64,000 nt of DNA from NCBI GenBank assembly GCA_001657315.1, contig LYSV01000003.1, forward strand, positions 1-64,000, written 5' to 3'. A model generated the notes under the pieces. That model had not been told where the DNA came from, searched no databases, and saw only the letters and a program-made list of their open reading frames with translations. Below are positions 1 through 8,982 of the stretch, one piece after another. This DNA comes from Flammeovirgaceae bacterium BBD 1991-12. GTDB lineage: Bacteria; Bacteroidota; Bacteroidia; Cytophagales; Cyclobacteriaceae. A program made the translations under genes and the position numbers. How positions within the stretch are numbered: the first letter of the stretch is position 1; the number at the start of each line of letters is the position of its first letter.

Positions 1-67
1 TGGTAAAGATGTTTTAGATCCGTACATGCTTTGGTCGGCCGTTCCGTATTCAGGCAACTCATCTTAA
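1..67 (+). CDS. C-terminal end of an unidentified protein (partial)
   Basis: An open frame enters from the left edge (codons in phase from base 2) and stops at a TAA at 65-67. The last residues are WSAVPYSGNSS. About 21 residues are visible, too few to assign a family. The run of ordinary codons right up to a stop, followed by a promoter-like sequence for the next gene, suggests a real gene end, but chance cannot be excluded. Confidence 0.3.
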   Translation, partial: GKDVLDPYMLWSAVPYSGNSS

Positions 68-96
68 AAAACCGTGCAGGAAAGAGATACAAAACC

Positions 97-127
97 TTGA
101 ACGCTCCATAAATTAAATATAAATTCG
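97..127 (+). promoter_or_regulatory. Probable Bacteroidota-type promoter of mgsA
   Basis: TTG at 97-99, a 20-nt spacer, then TAAATTCG at 120-127, which matches the TAnnTTTG consensus in 7 of 8 positions. Transcription would start near 134, leaving a leader of about 78 nt before the mgsA ATG. Confidence 0.45.
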
Positions 128-211
128 CAGGTCCTGTGTAGATGCTACTGTGGTCTTTTCGAGCATTTAACATCAGACCATACTGGGAAAAACAGGACGA
201 ACCGCGTCAAC

Positions 212-574
212 ATGAAAATAGCAATCATTGCCCACGATGGGAAAAAGCCCGAAATGGTGGCTTTTTTACTTAAACACAAGGAACTGCTGGATAAGGTAGA
301 GCTCTGCGCCACAGGTACTACCGGCGGACACGTAGAGAAAGCAGGACTGAAGGTAATAAAACTTCTCTCCGGTCCTCTGGGAGGTGACGCTCAGATCGCC
401 GCGCTCGCTGCCGAAGGCAAAATAGACATGGTAGTCTTTTTTCGAGACCCTTTGGACAAGCATCCACATGAACCCGACGTACAAATGCTGATGAGAGTTT
501 GTGACGTACATGATATTCCCCTGGCTACCAATCCTTCTACCGCCGAATGGTTGCTGAAAGGGCTAACCACATAA
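212..574 (+). CDS. mgsA: Methylglyoxal synthase
   Basis: Converts dihydroxyacetone phosphate to methylglyoxal plus phosphate in the cytoplasm, a bypass of lower glycolysis used when phosphate is short or sugar phosphates pile up. The 120 residues are close to the usual family length, slightly shorter than the E. coli enzyme. Visible family motifs are AHDGKK near the N-terminus, the phosphate-binding ATGTTG loop (33-38), the GGDAQ segment whose Asp59 matches the catalytic Asp of the E. coli enzyme, FFRDPL (Asp79) and the HPHEPD segment with His86. ATG at 212 is the only sensible start. It precedes pfkA by 147 bp on the same strand, so production and drainage of triose phosphates are encoded side by side. 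Co-transcription is possible but not shown. Confidence 0.95.
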   Translation: MKIAIIAHDGKKPEMVAFLLKHKELLDKVELCATGTTGGHVEKAGLKVIKLLSGPLGGDAQIAALAAEGKIDMVVFFRDPLDKHPHEPDVQMLMRVCDVHDIPLATNPSTAEWLLKGLTT

Positions 575-721
575 AAAAATTATCCCTATACCCATTTCGC
601 AAACCTTTGCATTGAAAAGCGCATTTAAATTCAATCAGATAAATTTTTCGGCCATGCTTCTTTCTACTAACTTTAGCCGCTTCATTGAGCAACTACGTTG
701 TTTTGAAAGCTTAAAATTGGC

Positions 722-1705
722 ATGAGCAGTGAAATAAAGAAAATTGCCGTATTTACTTCGGGAGGTGATGCACCCGGAATGAACGCAGGGATCAGAGCCG
801 TGGTAAGGGCCTGTGTATATCATAATATTGAGGTATTCGGAGTATACCGGGGCTATGACGGTCTGATAGAAAATGATATTGTAAAACTCAACGCCCGATC
901 GGTAAGTAATATCATTCAGAGAGGAGGGACCATACTGAAATCGGCCCGGTGCGATGAATTCCGGACACCGGAAGGACGTCAAAAAGCATACGAAAACCTG
1001 AAAAACCGGAATATCGATGCGTTGATCGCTATAGGTGGTAATGGTACATTCACCGGGTTGCATGTATTCTATGAGCAGTTTGGTATACCTGCCATCTGTT
1101 TGCCGGGAACCATTGATAATGACCTTCCCGGTATGGACTATACCATTGGCTACGATACAGCCACTAACACTGCTGTGGAGGCCATCGACAAAATACGGGA
1201 TACGGCGCTGTCACACAACCGGCTTTTTTTTATTGAGGTAATGGGCAGGCACAGCGGATATATTGCTATCAACAGCGGTATTGCAGGAGGAGCCGTATCC
1301 ATTGTCATTCCTGAAGCAGAAACTCCCATTGATGAACTTATCGCCCAGCTCGACGTAGGTGCAGAAAACAACAAAAAATCAAGCCTTGTAGTGGTGGCAG
1401 AGCGAGGGCAGAGCGGCTCAGTATGGGAAATCGCCGACCAGGTGAAGGAAAAAGCACCTTATTATGATATAAAAGTGACGATCCTGGGACACCTGCAGCG
1501 TGGTGGCTCGCCTACCTATTTTGACCGGGTACTGGCCAGTCGTTTAGGCGTAGCGGCAGTGGAAGGCCTTCTCGAAGGTAAAAAGGACGTAATGATCGGA
1601 GTAAAAGACAATCAGATCGTTTATGTGGATTTCGACCGCGTTAATAACCAACGCCATGAGATCGACGACGAATCCCTGAGACTGGCAAAAATCCTGTCCA
1701 TTTAA
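722..1705 (+). CDS. pfkA: ATP-type 6-phosphofructokinase with altered Mg-ATP loop
   Basis: Phosphorylates fructose 6-phosphate to the 1,6-bisphosphate, the committed glycolytic step. The 327 residues match bacterial PfkA length. Seen in the sequence: the nucleotide loop TSGGDAPGMN (12-21), PGTIDND (128-134) with the catalytic Asp, the substrate-binding EVMGRHSG, and GHLQRGGSPT near the C-terminus. The oddity is GGNGT at 105-109: the family normally has GGDGS/T here, and that Asp helps hold Mg-ATP. The codon is AAT at 1040-1042, one base from GAT. The protein is otherwise complete, so this could be a real change in kinetics or nucleotide use, a specialised paralogue, or a sequencing error. The upstream gene mgsA and downstream GH15 enzyme also act on carbohydrate flux. 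Confidence 0.93.
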   Translation: MSSEIKKIAVFTSGGDAPGMNAGIRAVVRACVYHNIEVFGVYRGYDGLIENDIVKLNARSVSNIIQRGGTILKSARCDEFRTPEGRQKAYENLKNRNIDALIAIGGNGTFTGLHVFYEQFGIPAICLPGTIDNDLPGMDYTIGYDTATNTAVEAIDKIRDTALSHNRLFFIEVMGRHSGYIAINSGIAGGAVSIVIPEAETPIDELIAQLDVGAENNKKSSLVVVAERGQSGSVWEIADQVKEKAPYYDIKVTILGHLQRGGSPTYFDRVLASRLGVAAVEGLLEGKKDVMIGVKDNQIVYVDFDRVNNQRHEIDDESLRLAKILSI

Positions 1706-1842
1706 TAAAAAAATTAGAAACACTTTATTTTATAATAAACGGTAGTAGATCAAAGGTATAATCTGAAATACGGGAATGATCCCGCCCCCCTGAACAAACA
1801 AATCCACACCTGATTTCATTAATTACCAATGAAAGTAGAAAC

Positions 1843-3624
1843 ATGACAAGACATACGTATGACTATGGCCTGATCGGGAACTGCTCATATCAGGCACATA
1901 TCCACAAAAATTCCAATATCGAATGGATGTGCTGGCCCCGGTTCGACAGCAGTTTCATTTTCGGATCTATGCTGGATAAGGAAAAAGGAGGTGAATTTTC
2001 CATTAAACCGGCAGGTGGGATCAAAAAGAGTGATCAGTTTTATCTTGAGAATACCAATATTCTTTGCACGGAGATTACCTGTGATGAGGGCCGGTATCGT
2101 ATCACGGATCTTGCGCCCCGTTTTCATCAGTACGACCGGTACTTTAAACCGCTGATGCTGGTCCGTAAAATAGAGCCCATGGAAGGCAGCCCTCGCGTAA
2201 AAGTTTGCTGTCATCCTGTGGGGGACTACGGGAGGCTGACTCCCTCCCGGTATGAAGCCAGTAATCATATAGAATTTCTGGGCCTAGAAAAAGACCTCCG
2301 GCTGACTACCAATTTCTCATTGTCCTACATCGTCTCGGATCAGCCTATTGTACTGAATGAAACCAAGTACATGGTACTGACCTACGGTGCTCCCCTGGAA
2401 GCGCCGCTGCAAAGCACCTGTGAAGATTTTCTTACCAAAACCAAGAGATACTGGCGAGGATGGGTGAAAAATATGAGTGTAAGCACCTTTCACCAGGCAG
2501 AGATCAACCGCTCTGCACTGGCTCTCAAAATACACCAGTATGAAGATACAGGGGCTATTATAGCCGCAGGCTCCACCAGCCTGCCGGAGTCACCCGGCAG
2601 CACCCGCAACTGGGATTACCGGTTTTGCTGGATCCGCGACACCTATTATACACTCACAGCATTTAATAACATCGGTCACTTCGAGGAGCTTGAAAAGTAT
2701 TTCAATTACATTGTTAACATCAGTGTAAAATCAAAGGACCGGTATCAACCGCTGTACAGCATTACCGGAGAGGGGGAGCTGACTGAACATACCCTGGAAC
2801 TGGACGGCTATCAAAACAACCAACCTGTCAGGATCGGGAACCAGGCCTACACACATATTCAGAATGATGTATATGGCCAGATCCTACTGGCGCTACTGCC
2901 CCTTTTCGTGGACCGCAGATTTATAAATCGTGAACGGTCAGACTCTCTTAATCTGATCTACAGCGTACTCAAAAAGATCGATGATCTTATGGAAGAGCCC
3001 GACGCCGGGCTATGGGAGTTCAGGACACTAAGCCAGTATCATTCCTATACCTACCTTTTTCACTGGGCAGGCAGCTCCGCAGCCGGGAAAATAGGCAGAA
3101 TGTTCAATGATGAAAAAATTGTAAAGCTGGCGGATCGTCTGATCAGGGCCGCCTCGGAGAAGATCGAAGCCTGTTATGATCCTAAAAGAAAAGTCTATAC
3201 ACAGGCCATAGGCACCCCCAACCTGGATGCCAGCGATCTTCAGCTCATCATGATGAACTATCTGGATCACAACTCACAAAAAACCCGGGACCATCTGACC
3301 GCCCTGGAGCAGGACCTGAAATCAGCCGAGGGACTGTTCTACCGGTACAGACATAAGGATGATTTTGGCGCTCCGGAAACTACCTTTCTCATCTGCGCCT
3401 TCTGGTATGTGGAAGCGCTCACCTGTGTAGGCAGAATGGATGAAGCCATAGAAACGTTTGAAAACCTGCTGCGGTTTGGCAACCATCTGGGCCTGCTGAG
3501 TGAGGATGTGGACGCAAAATCAGGTAGTATGTGGGGGAACTTCCCACAAGCCTATAGTCATGTAGGTCTGGTCAATGCTGCCTACCGGATCAGCCGTAAG
3601 CTGGACAGGCCCAACTTTTTGTAA
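1843..3624 (+). CDS. Glycoside hydrolase family 15 protein (glucoamylase/trehalase-like)
   Basis: Expected to hydrolyse alpha-glucosidic bonds (trehalose, maltodextrin or glycogen ends), releasing glucose. The 593 residues have a beta-rich N-terminal domain (about 1-200, starting YDYGLIGNCSYQAHI) and an (alpha/alpha)6 GH15 barrel (about 215-590). Hallmarks are RNWDYRFCWIRDT, the PVRIGNQAY block, GLWEFRTL with Glu392 and LLSEDVD with Glu554, the two acidic positions expected to act as general acid and base, and NFPQAYSHVGLVNAA near the end. There is no signal peptide, so the enzyme is probably cytoplasmic and handles internal storage sugar. Trehalase versus glucoamylase activity cannot be decided from sequence. 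It sits 137 bp after pfkA, with a short CGGGA/TCCCG hairpin (1771-1784) between them. Confidence 0.88.
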   Translation: MTRHTYDYGLIGNCSYQAHIHKNSNIEWMCWPRFDSSFIFGSMLDKEKGGEFSIKPAGGIKKSDQFYLENTNILCTEITCDEGRYRITDLAPRFHQYDRYFKPLMLVRKIEPMEGSPRVKVCCHPVGDYGRLTPSRYEASNHIEFLGLEKDLRLTTNFSLSYIVSDQPIVLNETKYMVLTYGAPLEAPLQSTCEDFLTKTKRYWRGWVKNMSVSTFHQAEINRSALALKIHQYEDTGAIIAAGSTSLPESPGSTRNWDYRFCWIRDTYYTLTAFNNIGHFEELEKYFNYIVNISVKSKDRYQPLYSITGEGELTEHTLELDGYQNNQPVRIGNQAYTHIQNDVYGQILLALLPLFVDRRFINRERSDSLNLIYSVLKKIDDLMEEPDAGLWEFRTLSQYHSYTYLFHWAGSSAAGKIGRMFNDEKIVKLADRLIRAASEKIEACYDPKRKVYTQAIGTPNLDASDLQLIMMNYLDHNSQKTRDHLTALEQDLKSAEGLFYRYRHKDDFGAPETTFLICAFWYVEALTCVGRMDEAIETFENLLRFGNHLGLLSEDVDAKSGSMWGNFPQAYSHVGLVNAAYRISRKLDRPNFL

Positions 3625-3983
3625 CAGGGCCGTACAGACCAAAATCAAAGGCAACAGGCACTTATCCACCAAATTGGGTTAAAAAACCACATAATCCTGT
3701 TGCTTTGATTGCTATGGGTAAAAACTATTTTTTGTATCTTTCAATCTTAACAAGTTAAAATTTTAATGGTGATCCTGCTTTTGCGGGACAGGCTGTGGAA
3801 TTTATGCAAACTTTTATTTCCTGTTTGCCGACAGGTTGCTATCCCCCATTTGGGATATTGATCAAAGTTTGATGTGCTCCCTGCCTGATGCCAGTCTGGC
3901 CGTCTTTGGAGTAAGCTGACTCATGTGGATGAGATAATGGTCAGGATGCATGCCCTACACCTAAACCAACAGAAAAAGCACCC
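3625..3983. other. 359-bp gene-free stretch between GH15 and TonB receptor genes
   Basis: No coding frame of note. It contains the long inverted repeat listed separately (3643-3710), an A/T-rich stretch around 3715-3770 with a TATCTTTC element that could be a promoter -7 box for the receptor gene (7 of 8 matches to TAnnTTTG), and no clear terminator with a T-run. Confidence 0.5.
3643..3710. repeat. Inverted repeat with 37-nt loop after the GH15 gene
   Basis: Left arm 3643-3658 (AATCAAAGGCAACAGG) and right arm 3696-3710 (CCTGTTGCTTTGATT) are complementary apart from one extra G. The loop itself contains a small GGTTAAAAAACC palindrome. No T-run follows on either strand, so it is not a standard intrinsic terminator. 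It could be an RNA structure at the end of the GH15 transcript. Confidence 0.6.
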
Positions 3984-6365
3984 ATGCGATGGATTGCGGC
4001 TAGTCTTCTTTTTCTCCTTTTTCATTCTGCCTGGCCCCAGCGTGGCATCATCATAGGGTATGGAAAAAAGGCAGAACCTCCTTTTCAAGTGTCAGGCACA
4101 GTATACAGCGGTGCCACCGGCGAAAAACTTGAAGGTGCCAATATCCTTATTGAAAGGCAAAGTACCGGCACCAGCACAGATACAGAAGGAAACTTCAGCA
4201 TGACCTTGTATGAAGGCTTTTATACCTTGCGGGTGAGCGTGATCGGCTACGAGACGCAACTTAAAAGCATCAATGTACGCGGTCCGGGCAGTATCAACTT
4301 CCCTATGAAGGAAAATATAATTGAACTGGACGAGGTAGTTTTTCAATCCAAAGAAGCAGACCATAACATCTCAAGTAAAGAGATCGGCAAGGAGGTACTG
4401 AAAATAGAATCGATCAAAACGCTGCCTACACTGGGGGGAGAGGTGAATGTGCTGAGAAGCCTTACACTGTTGCCCGGAGTTTCCACTCAGGGGGAAGCGT
4501 CCAGCGGCATGAACGTACGTGGTGGTGGTATCGATCAGAACCTCATTTTACTTGGCGGAGCTACTTTGTATAATCCTTATCATCTTTTCGGCTTTTTTTC
4601 GGGCTTTAACTCCAGTGTGGTACGGGATGTGGCTCTTCACAAAGGGTCTATTCCGGCCAATTATGGTGGTAGAGCCTCTTCAGTGGTGGATGTCAGTTAT
4701 AAAAAGGGAAATTTCGGACAATGGGAAGGCGACCTCACGCTGGGTACATCAGCGTCAAAATTCTCCGTCCGGGGTCCGGTGGTCAAAGACCGGCTTTCAC
4801 TCATGACGGCAGGCAGAATAGCCTACCCCAACTGGCTGCTCAGGCAAACCAACGATCCCAATATTGCCAACAGTACGGCATCATTCTTTGATACAAATCT
4901 CGTTTTGAACTATATCATTAACGAGGCCAATAATCTGGAATACTCCTTTTACCTCAGTGGAGATCAGTTTCAGTTTGCCAATAATATTGAGAATCAGTGG
5001 GAAAACCTTGCTCATGTCTTCCGGTGGAATTCCACCATCAACCAATGGATATTCCTGCAGTTCAATGCTACCCACAGCAGGTATACTTCCAACCTCATCG
5101 ACGATACACCCTTCAACAATTTTGATCTGGAAACCAGGATCAACCATAATGAGTTCGGCCTTGACTTTACGCTTACGCCGGGGGAAAAGCAGACTATCAA
5201 AACGGGAGTACAGGTAAAGCTGCTGGAGAACAAGCTGGGCACCCTGAAGCCCGGAGATGGCTCTGTTGTACAGCCTGATGCCATAGATCCTGAGAATGCC
5301 ATAGAATCAGGTCTGTATTTCCAGCATGATATAGATCTGATCCGAAAGCTGGGCATTTCCTACGGACTCAGGTATTCCGATTTCAGGAACCGCGGCCCCG
5401 GACTGGTCAATGAGTATGATCCCGCTCAGCCGAGAGATCTGAACAGTGTTGTTTCCACACGGGATTTTGGTGATGAAGACATCCAGACCTACAGCGGCTG
5501 GGAGCCACGTGCTGCCCTGAAATTCCAGTTTGACAAGTCCACCTCGGTAAAAGCAGGATTTAGCCGGGCCTATCAGTACATTCATCTTATTACCAATACC
5601 ACCAGTGTCTCCCCTACGGATACCTGGAAACTGAGCGATCCTTTTCTTGAACCCCAGATCGTCACGCAATATTCACTCGGTTTCTTTAAGAATTTTCGTG
5701 GCAACCGTATAGAAACTTCCATACAGGGGTTTTATAAAGACCTGGATAATCTGGTGGAGTACAAGGATGGCGCTGATCTTTTCCTTAATCCGAACCTGGA
5801 AACGGAGCTGGTCTCAGGTACCGGAGAAGCCTATGGGTTGGAATTCTACCTCAACAAGTCAAGAGGAAGACTTTACGGATGGCTAAGTTATACCTACTCA
5901 AGGAGTTTACGCAGGGTAAGCAGCGAATTTGCAGATGAACGGATCAATGGAGGAAGATTCTTCCCTTCCAACTTTGATAGTCCTCACAATCTCAATGCCG
6001 TAGCCAATTACAGGCTGGGTAAAAATGTGGTAGCCTCCGGTATATTCAGCTACAGTACAGGCAGGCCATTTACCCTGCCTCAGGGTAAATTTCTCTATGA
6101 TGGTGTTGATCTTGCATTTTTCAATGAGCGCAACAACATCCGTGGGCCCGCACAGCACAGACTGGACCTGTCGTTACAATTCAGTTTCACCAGTAAGCAT
6201 AAAATATGGAGCGGTAACTGGACCTTCGCTATCTACAATGTTTACGGAAGGAACAATCCGTTTTCCGTATTTTTTCAGGACTTTCCGGGACAAACTCCGG
6301 GGGCTTACCAGCTCTCAGTGGTAGGCGCACCCTTTCCCTCCATTAGTTATGAAGTTAAACTGTAA
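3984..6365 (+). CDS. TonB-dependent outer-membrane receptor
   Basis: Energy-coupled outer-membrane importer; substrate unknown. Order of parts in the 793 residues: signal peptide (about 1-19), carboxypeptidase-like beta-sandwich domain (about 35-115, VSGTVYSGATGEKLEGANI), plug domain (about 130-240, with MNVRGGGIDQN), then the 22-stranded barrel. This architecture is typical of Bacteroidota receptors, but the barrel is shorter than in SusC proteins and no SusD follows, so it is not a classical polysaccharide-utilisation pair. Instead, two DUF4249 lipoproteins follow. The ATG at 3984 is chosen because it directly precedes the hydrophobic signal sequence. Confidence 0.9.
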   Translation: MRWIAASLLFLLFHSAWPQRGIIIGYGKKAEPPFQVSGTVYSGATGEKLEGANILIERQSTGTSTDTEGNFSMTLYEGFYTLRVSVIGYETQLKSINVRGPGSINFPMKENIIELDEVVFQSKEADHNISSKEIGKEVLKIESIKTLPTLGGEVNVLRSLTLLPGVSTQGEASSGMNVRGGGIDQNLILLGGATLYNPYHLFGFFSGFNSSVVRDVALHKGSIPANYGGRASSVVDVSYKKGNFGQWEGDLTLGTSASKFSVRGPVVKDRLSLMTAGRIAYPNWLLRQTNDPNIANSTASFFDTNLVLNYIINEANNLEYSFYLSGDQFQFANNIENQWENLAHVFRWNSTINQWIFLQFNATHSRYTSNLIDDTPFNNFDLETRINHNEFGLDFTLTPGEKQTIKTGVQVKLLENKLGTLKPGDGSVVQPDAIDPENAIESGLYFQHDIDLIRKLGISYGLRYSDFRNRGPGLVNEYDPAQPRDLNSVVSTRDFGDEDIQTYSGWEPRAALKFQFDKSTSVKAGFSRAYQYIHLITNTTSVSPTDTWKLSDPFLEPQIVTQYSLGFFKNFRGNRIETSIQGFYKDLDNLVEYKDGADLFLNPNLETELVSGTGEAYGLEFYLNKSRGRLYGWLSYTYSRSLRRVSSEFADERINGGRFFPSNFDSPHNLNAVANYRLGKNVVASGIFSYSTGRPFTLPQGKFLYDGVDLAFFNERNNIRGPAQHRLDLSLQFSFTSKHKIWSGNWTFAIYNVYGRNNPFSVFFQDFPGQTPGAYQLSVVGAPFPSISYEVKL

Positions 6366-6375
6366 ACAGAGTATC

Positions 6376-7560
6376 ATGACTGTCAGGGACCATATTTCAC
6401 ATTATTTACCTGCATGGCCAAACCTGGCCGGGAGGCTCCACCGCGGTAGTGTGCTTTTGTTTATTTTACTTTCTTCCTGTATCACCCGGCTGGATATAGA
6501 ACCCTCCGACTTTGAAGATTACCTGGTGGTGGAAGGGTTTATCAACAATGAGTTTGGTCCTCATGAATTTCGTGTGACCCGGGTAGCACGATTTGCAGGA
6601 GTACGTGAAGGCGGAGCAATTACCACCGAAGAAGCAGAGGTAAGGATTATTGATCAGAACGGACAGTCCGTTTCACTGGAGACCAGATCTGTACAGCGAA
6701 AAGAAGTATTCAATGCCCTGCCCGAGGGATGCGTCCCGGCGGCAACTCTTGTACAGGTACGGACAAACTATCTGACGCCAGATGACTTCCGGGGAGAACC
6801 AGGGAACACGTACACGCTTGAAGTCATAACAAGGGATGGCAGGACCTACCGCTCCGAGCCACAAACCATGCGAACTACCCCTCCTATTGAGTCTCTCGAA
6901 GTTGTATTCAAGGAACTGCCTTCGCTGGATCCGGTTGTCATTCCCTCAGGAGTGGAAGTGGTAGCTTCCTGGCAGGATCCTCCAAACGAAGAGAACCACT
7001 ATTTCTGGAGAGTGAACGGCATTTACAGGATCAATACCTCCGATGCCGGGTTATCAGGTACAGTATGCTGCCTGTTCGACCCGAGTGATAATGGCGCCCG
7101 GGACTGCTGGATCTACGAAAACAATCTTCCGGATAACGAAATTGCCTTTTCCGATAACAGGGCCGATGGTGAGATGATCACAAAAACCGTTGGCTTTATT
7201 GAAGATGACGGTCTGCGGTTTGCCAGTAGCCTCGTTCCACCGGACAAGCAGTATTATATAGAAGTAGAGCAGTATGCCATACCCAGGGAGGCCTACGAGT
7301 TCAATGAACGTATCAAAACACTGGCTGGTATTGACGGAGAGATCTTTGATCCACCTCCATTGAGTGTCAGGGGAAACCTATTCAATATCAATGATCCGGA
7401 AGAGATTGTGATCGGATACTTTGGGGCTTATGCCGTACAAAAAAAGGACACGTTCATTCCCCGTTCCTTGCTGAAGTTCCGGCAACGCTACACAAATCCC
7501 TGCGGAGACTGCCGGGTCCGTAGCGGGGCGCAAACACAGGTACCGGAACCTTACCGCTGA
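6376..7560 (+). CDS. DUF4249 family lipoprotein, copy 1
   Basis: Member of the DUF4249 family, which commonly sits next to TonB-dependent receptors in Bacteroidota; its biochemical role is unknown, and a surface partner of the receptor is an inference. A lipobox (ILLSSC) gives a lipid-anchored N-terminus followed by the conserved segment LDIEPSDFEDYLVVEGFINN. Paired Cys in a VCCLFDPSDNGARDCW stretch and a CGDC near the C-terminus suggest disulfides. The frame is also open from an ATG at 6349, but that overlaps the end of the receptor gene. The ATG at 6376, 11 nt past the receptor stop, is preferred. Even so the stretch before the lipobox is unusually long (34 residues), so a later GTG or TTG start is possible. 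Confidence 0.85.
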   Translation: MTVRDHISHYLPAWPNLAGRLHRGSVLLFILLSSCITRLDIEPSDFEDYLVVEGFINNEFGPHEFRVTRVARFAGVREGGAITTEEAEVRIIDQNGQSVSLETRSVQRKEVFNALPEGCVPAATLVQVRTNYLTPDDFRGEPGNTYTLEVITRDGRTYRSEPQTMRTTPPIESLEVVFKELPSLDPVVIPSGVEVVASWQDPPNEENHYFWRVNGIYRINTSDAGLSGTVCCLFDPSDNGARDCWIYENNLPDNEIAFSDNRADGEMITKTVGFIEDDGLRFASSLVPPDKQYYIEVEQYAIPREAYEFNERIKTLAGIDGEIFDPPPLSVRGNLFNINDPEEIVIGYFGAYAVQKKDTFIPRSLLKFRQRYTNPCGDCRVRSGAQTQVPEPYR

Positions 7561-7654
7561 ACTGAACAGCGGGTTAGGGTATTGATCTATTACGGATAAA
7601 GACATGATCATGAACAAGGGTTGACAGGCTTTTCAAATTGACAAATCTTCTATT

Positions 7655-8818
7655 ATGGAACCCTACGGAGAACCAAATTTCCCAAAATACCTACGGTATC
7701 GTGCCGTTTCTGTATTGCTCATCACTCTTTTTACCTCTTGCATAACGAGACTGGATATCGAGCCCTCTGATTTCGAAGAATATCTGGTAGTGGAGGGGTT
7801 CATTAACAATGACCCGGGACCTCATGAATTCCGGATCACAAGGGTATCAAGATTCACGGGGGTAATGGACGGCGGAGCAATTACCACCACAGAAGCCCGT
7901 GTACATATCACCGATCAAAACGGCCTTTCCATTCCGCTCGAGAGAAAGCCGGCGGTAAGAAAAGAGGTTTACAATGCATCTCCAGGTGGCTGTGCACCCG
8001 CTGTGGCTTTCGTACAGGTACAGACCAACTACCGTACCCCTGAAGGTTTCCGTGGAGTACGTGGCAACACCTACACCCTGGAAATTCAAACCCCGGATGG
8101 CAAAGTCTATCGTTCTGAACCACAGACCCTGCGAGCCACCCCCGCGCTGGACTCCCTTCATCTGGAATTCAGCGAACTGCCATCACTTGACCCGGTCATC
8201 ATCCCGTCCGGTATTGAAATACTGGCTACCTGGCAGGATCCTCCAAGAGAAAGGAACTATTATTTCTGGATCATCAATGGCATATATCGTATTAATACTT
8301 CTGAAAATGGTTCTCCGGGTCAGTGCTGCCTGTTTGATCCTACCGATGGTGGTGCGAGGTTCTGCTGGATCTACGAGAACGATCTGCCGGACAATGAGCT
8401 CGCCTTTTCCGATGCACGGGTGGATGGGCAATTGATCACAAGACCGGTAGGTTTTATAGAGGACGACGGTCTGCGGTTCGTCGGTGATCAGCTACCGGCA
8501 GACAAACAGTATTACATTGAGGTGGAACAATACGCAATGTCAAAAGAGGCTTTTGAGTTCAATGAACGGATAAAAGTTCTGGCCGGCATTGATGGAGATA
8601 TCTTCGACCCACCTCCACTCAGTATCAGGGGGAATATATACAACATAGCCGATCCGGAAGAGATTGTGATCGGGCACTTCGGGGCTTATGAAGTGCAAAA
8701 AAGGGATATATTCGTTCCCGCCTCATTGCTGAAGTTCCGGCAGCGGTACCCTGAGCCCTGCGGCGATTGCAGGGTACGGGCCGGGGCACAGCTTGAAACC
8801 CCTGAACCGTTTCGCTAA
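7655..8818 (+). CDS. DUF4249 family lipoprotein, copy 2 (tandem paralogue)
   Basis: 387 residues, strongly similar along its whole length to the preceding gene: the same LFTSC lipobox context, LDIEPSDFEEYLVVEGFINN, LPSLDPVIIPSG, CCLFDPTDGGARFCW, SIRGNIYNI and the C-terminal CGDCRVRAGAQ. The two genes are separated by 94 bp and clearly arose by tandem duplication. Differences are spread over the protein rather than clustered, so the duplication is not very recent. Function is presumably the same class as copy 1: an outer-membrane or surface lipoprotein working with the receptor upstream (inferred from context). Confidence 0.85.
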   Translation: MEPYGEPNFPKYLRYRAVSVLLITLFTSCITRLDIEPSDFEEYLVVEGFINNDPGPHEFRITRVSRFTGVMDGGAITTTEARVHITDQNGLSIPLERKPAVRKEVYNASPGGCAPAVAFVQVQTNYRTPEGFRGVRGNTYTLEIQTPDGKVYRSEPQTLRATPALDSLHLEFSELPSLDPVIIPSGIEILATWQDPPRERNYYFWIINGIYRINTSENGSPGQCCLFDPTDGGARFCWIYENDLPDNELAFSDARVDGQLITRPVGFIEDDGLRFVGDQLPADKQYYIEVEQYAMSKEAFEFNERIKVLAGIDGDIFDPPPLSIRGNIYNIADPEEIVIGHFGAYEVQKRDIFVPASLLKFRQRYPEPCGDCRVRAGAQLETPEPFR

Positions 8819-8951
8819 AATTATATCGTATCCTTAATTATAGTCTGTTCGCACCTTCATCACAGCCAGAATCATTGGGCTCAAATGCAGTTCGGACACT
8901 TCGACCCTGAATAATTTTACTGGTGCCAATGTACTATTCGGCGATCCTGCC

Positions 8952-8959
8952 TATATTTG
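8952..8959 (+). promoter_or_regulatory. Promoter -7 element of the ferritin gene
   Basis: TATATTTG is a perfect TAnnTTTG match, 24 nt upstream of the ATG at 8983. It lies inside an otherwise open upstream extension of the ferritin frame, which argues that translation starts at 8983 and not at 8923. No good TTG -33 element is seen at the expected distance. Confidence 0.5.
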
Positions 8960-8982
8960 GTACTGCAAAAAAACGATATACA

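Noticed and set aside
266-511. 81-codon frame antisense to mgsA
   Set aside because: Lies wholly inside a well-supported gene, has no family features, and is a shadow of the codon usage on the other strand.
635-1063. 142-codon minus-strand frame across the pfkA start
   Set aside because: Overlaps the conserved pfkA N-terminus and the intergenic gap; no recognisable domain or start context.
3984-6365. SusC/SusD polysaccharide-utilisation locus
   Set aside because: The receptor is too short for SusC, no SusD follows, and no secreted glycan-degrading enzyme is adjacent.
8923-8982. Longer ferritin start at the upstream ATG
   Set aside because: A consensus TATATTTG promoter box lies within this extension, and the added residues are not ferritin-like.
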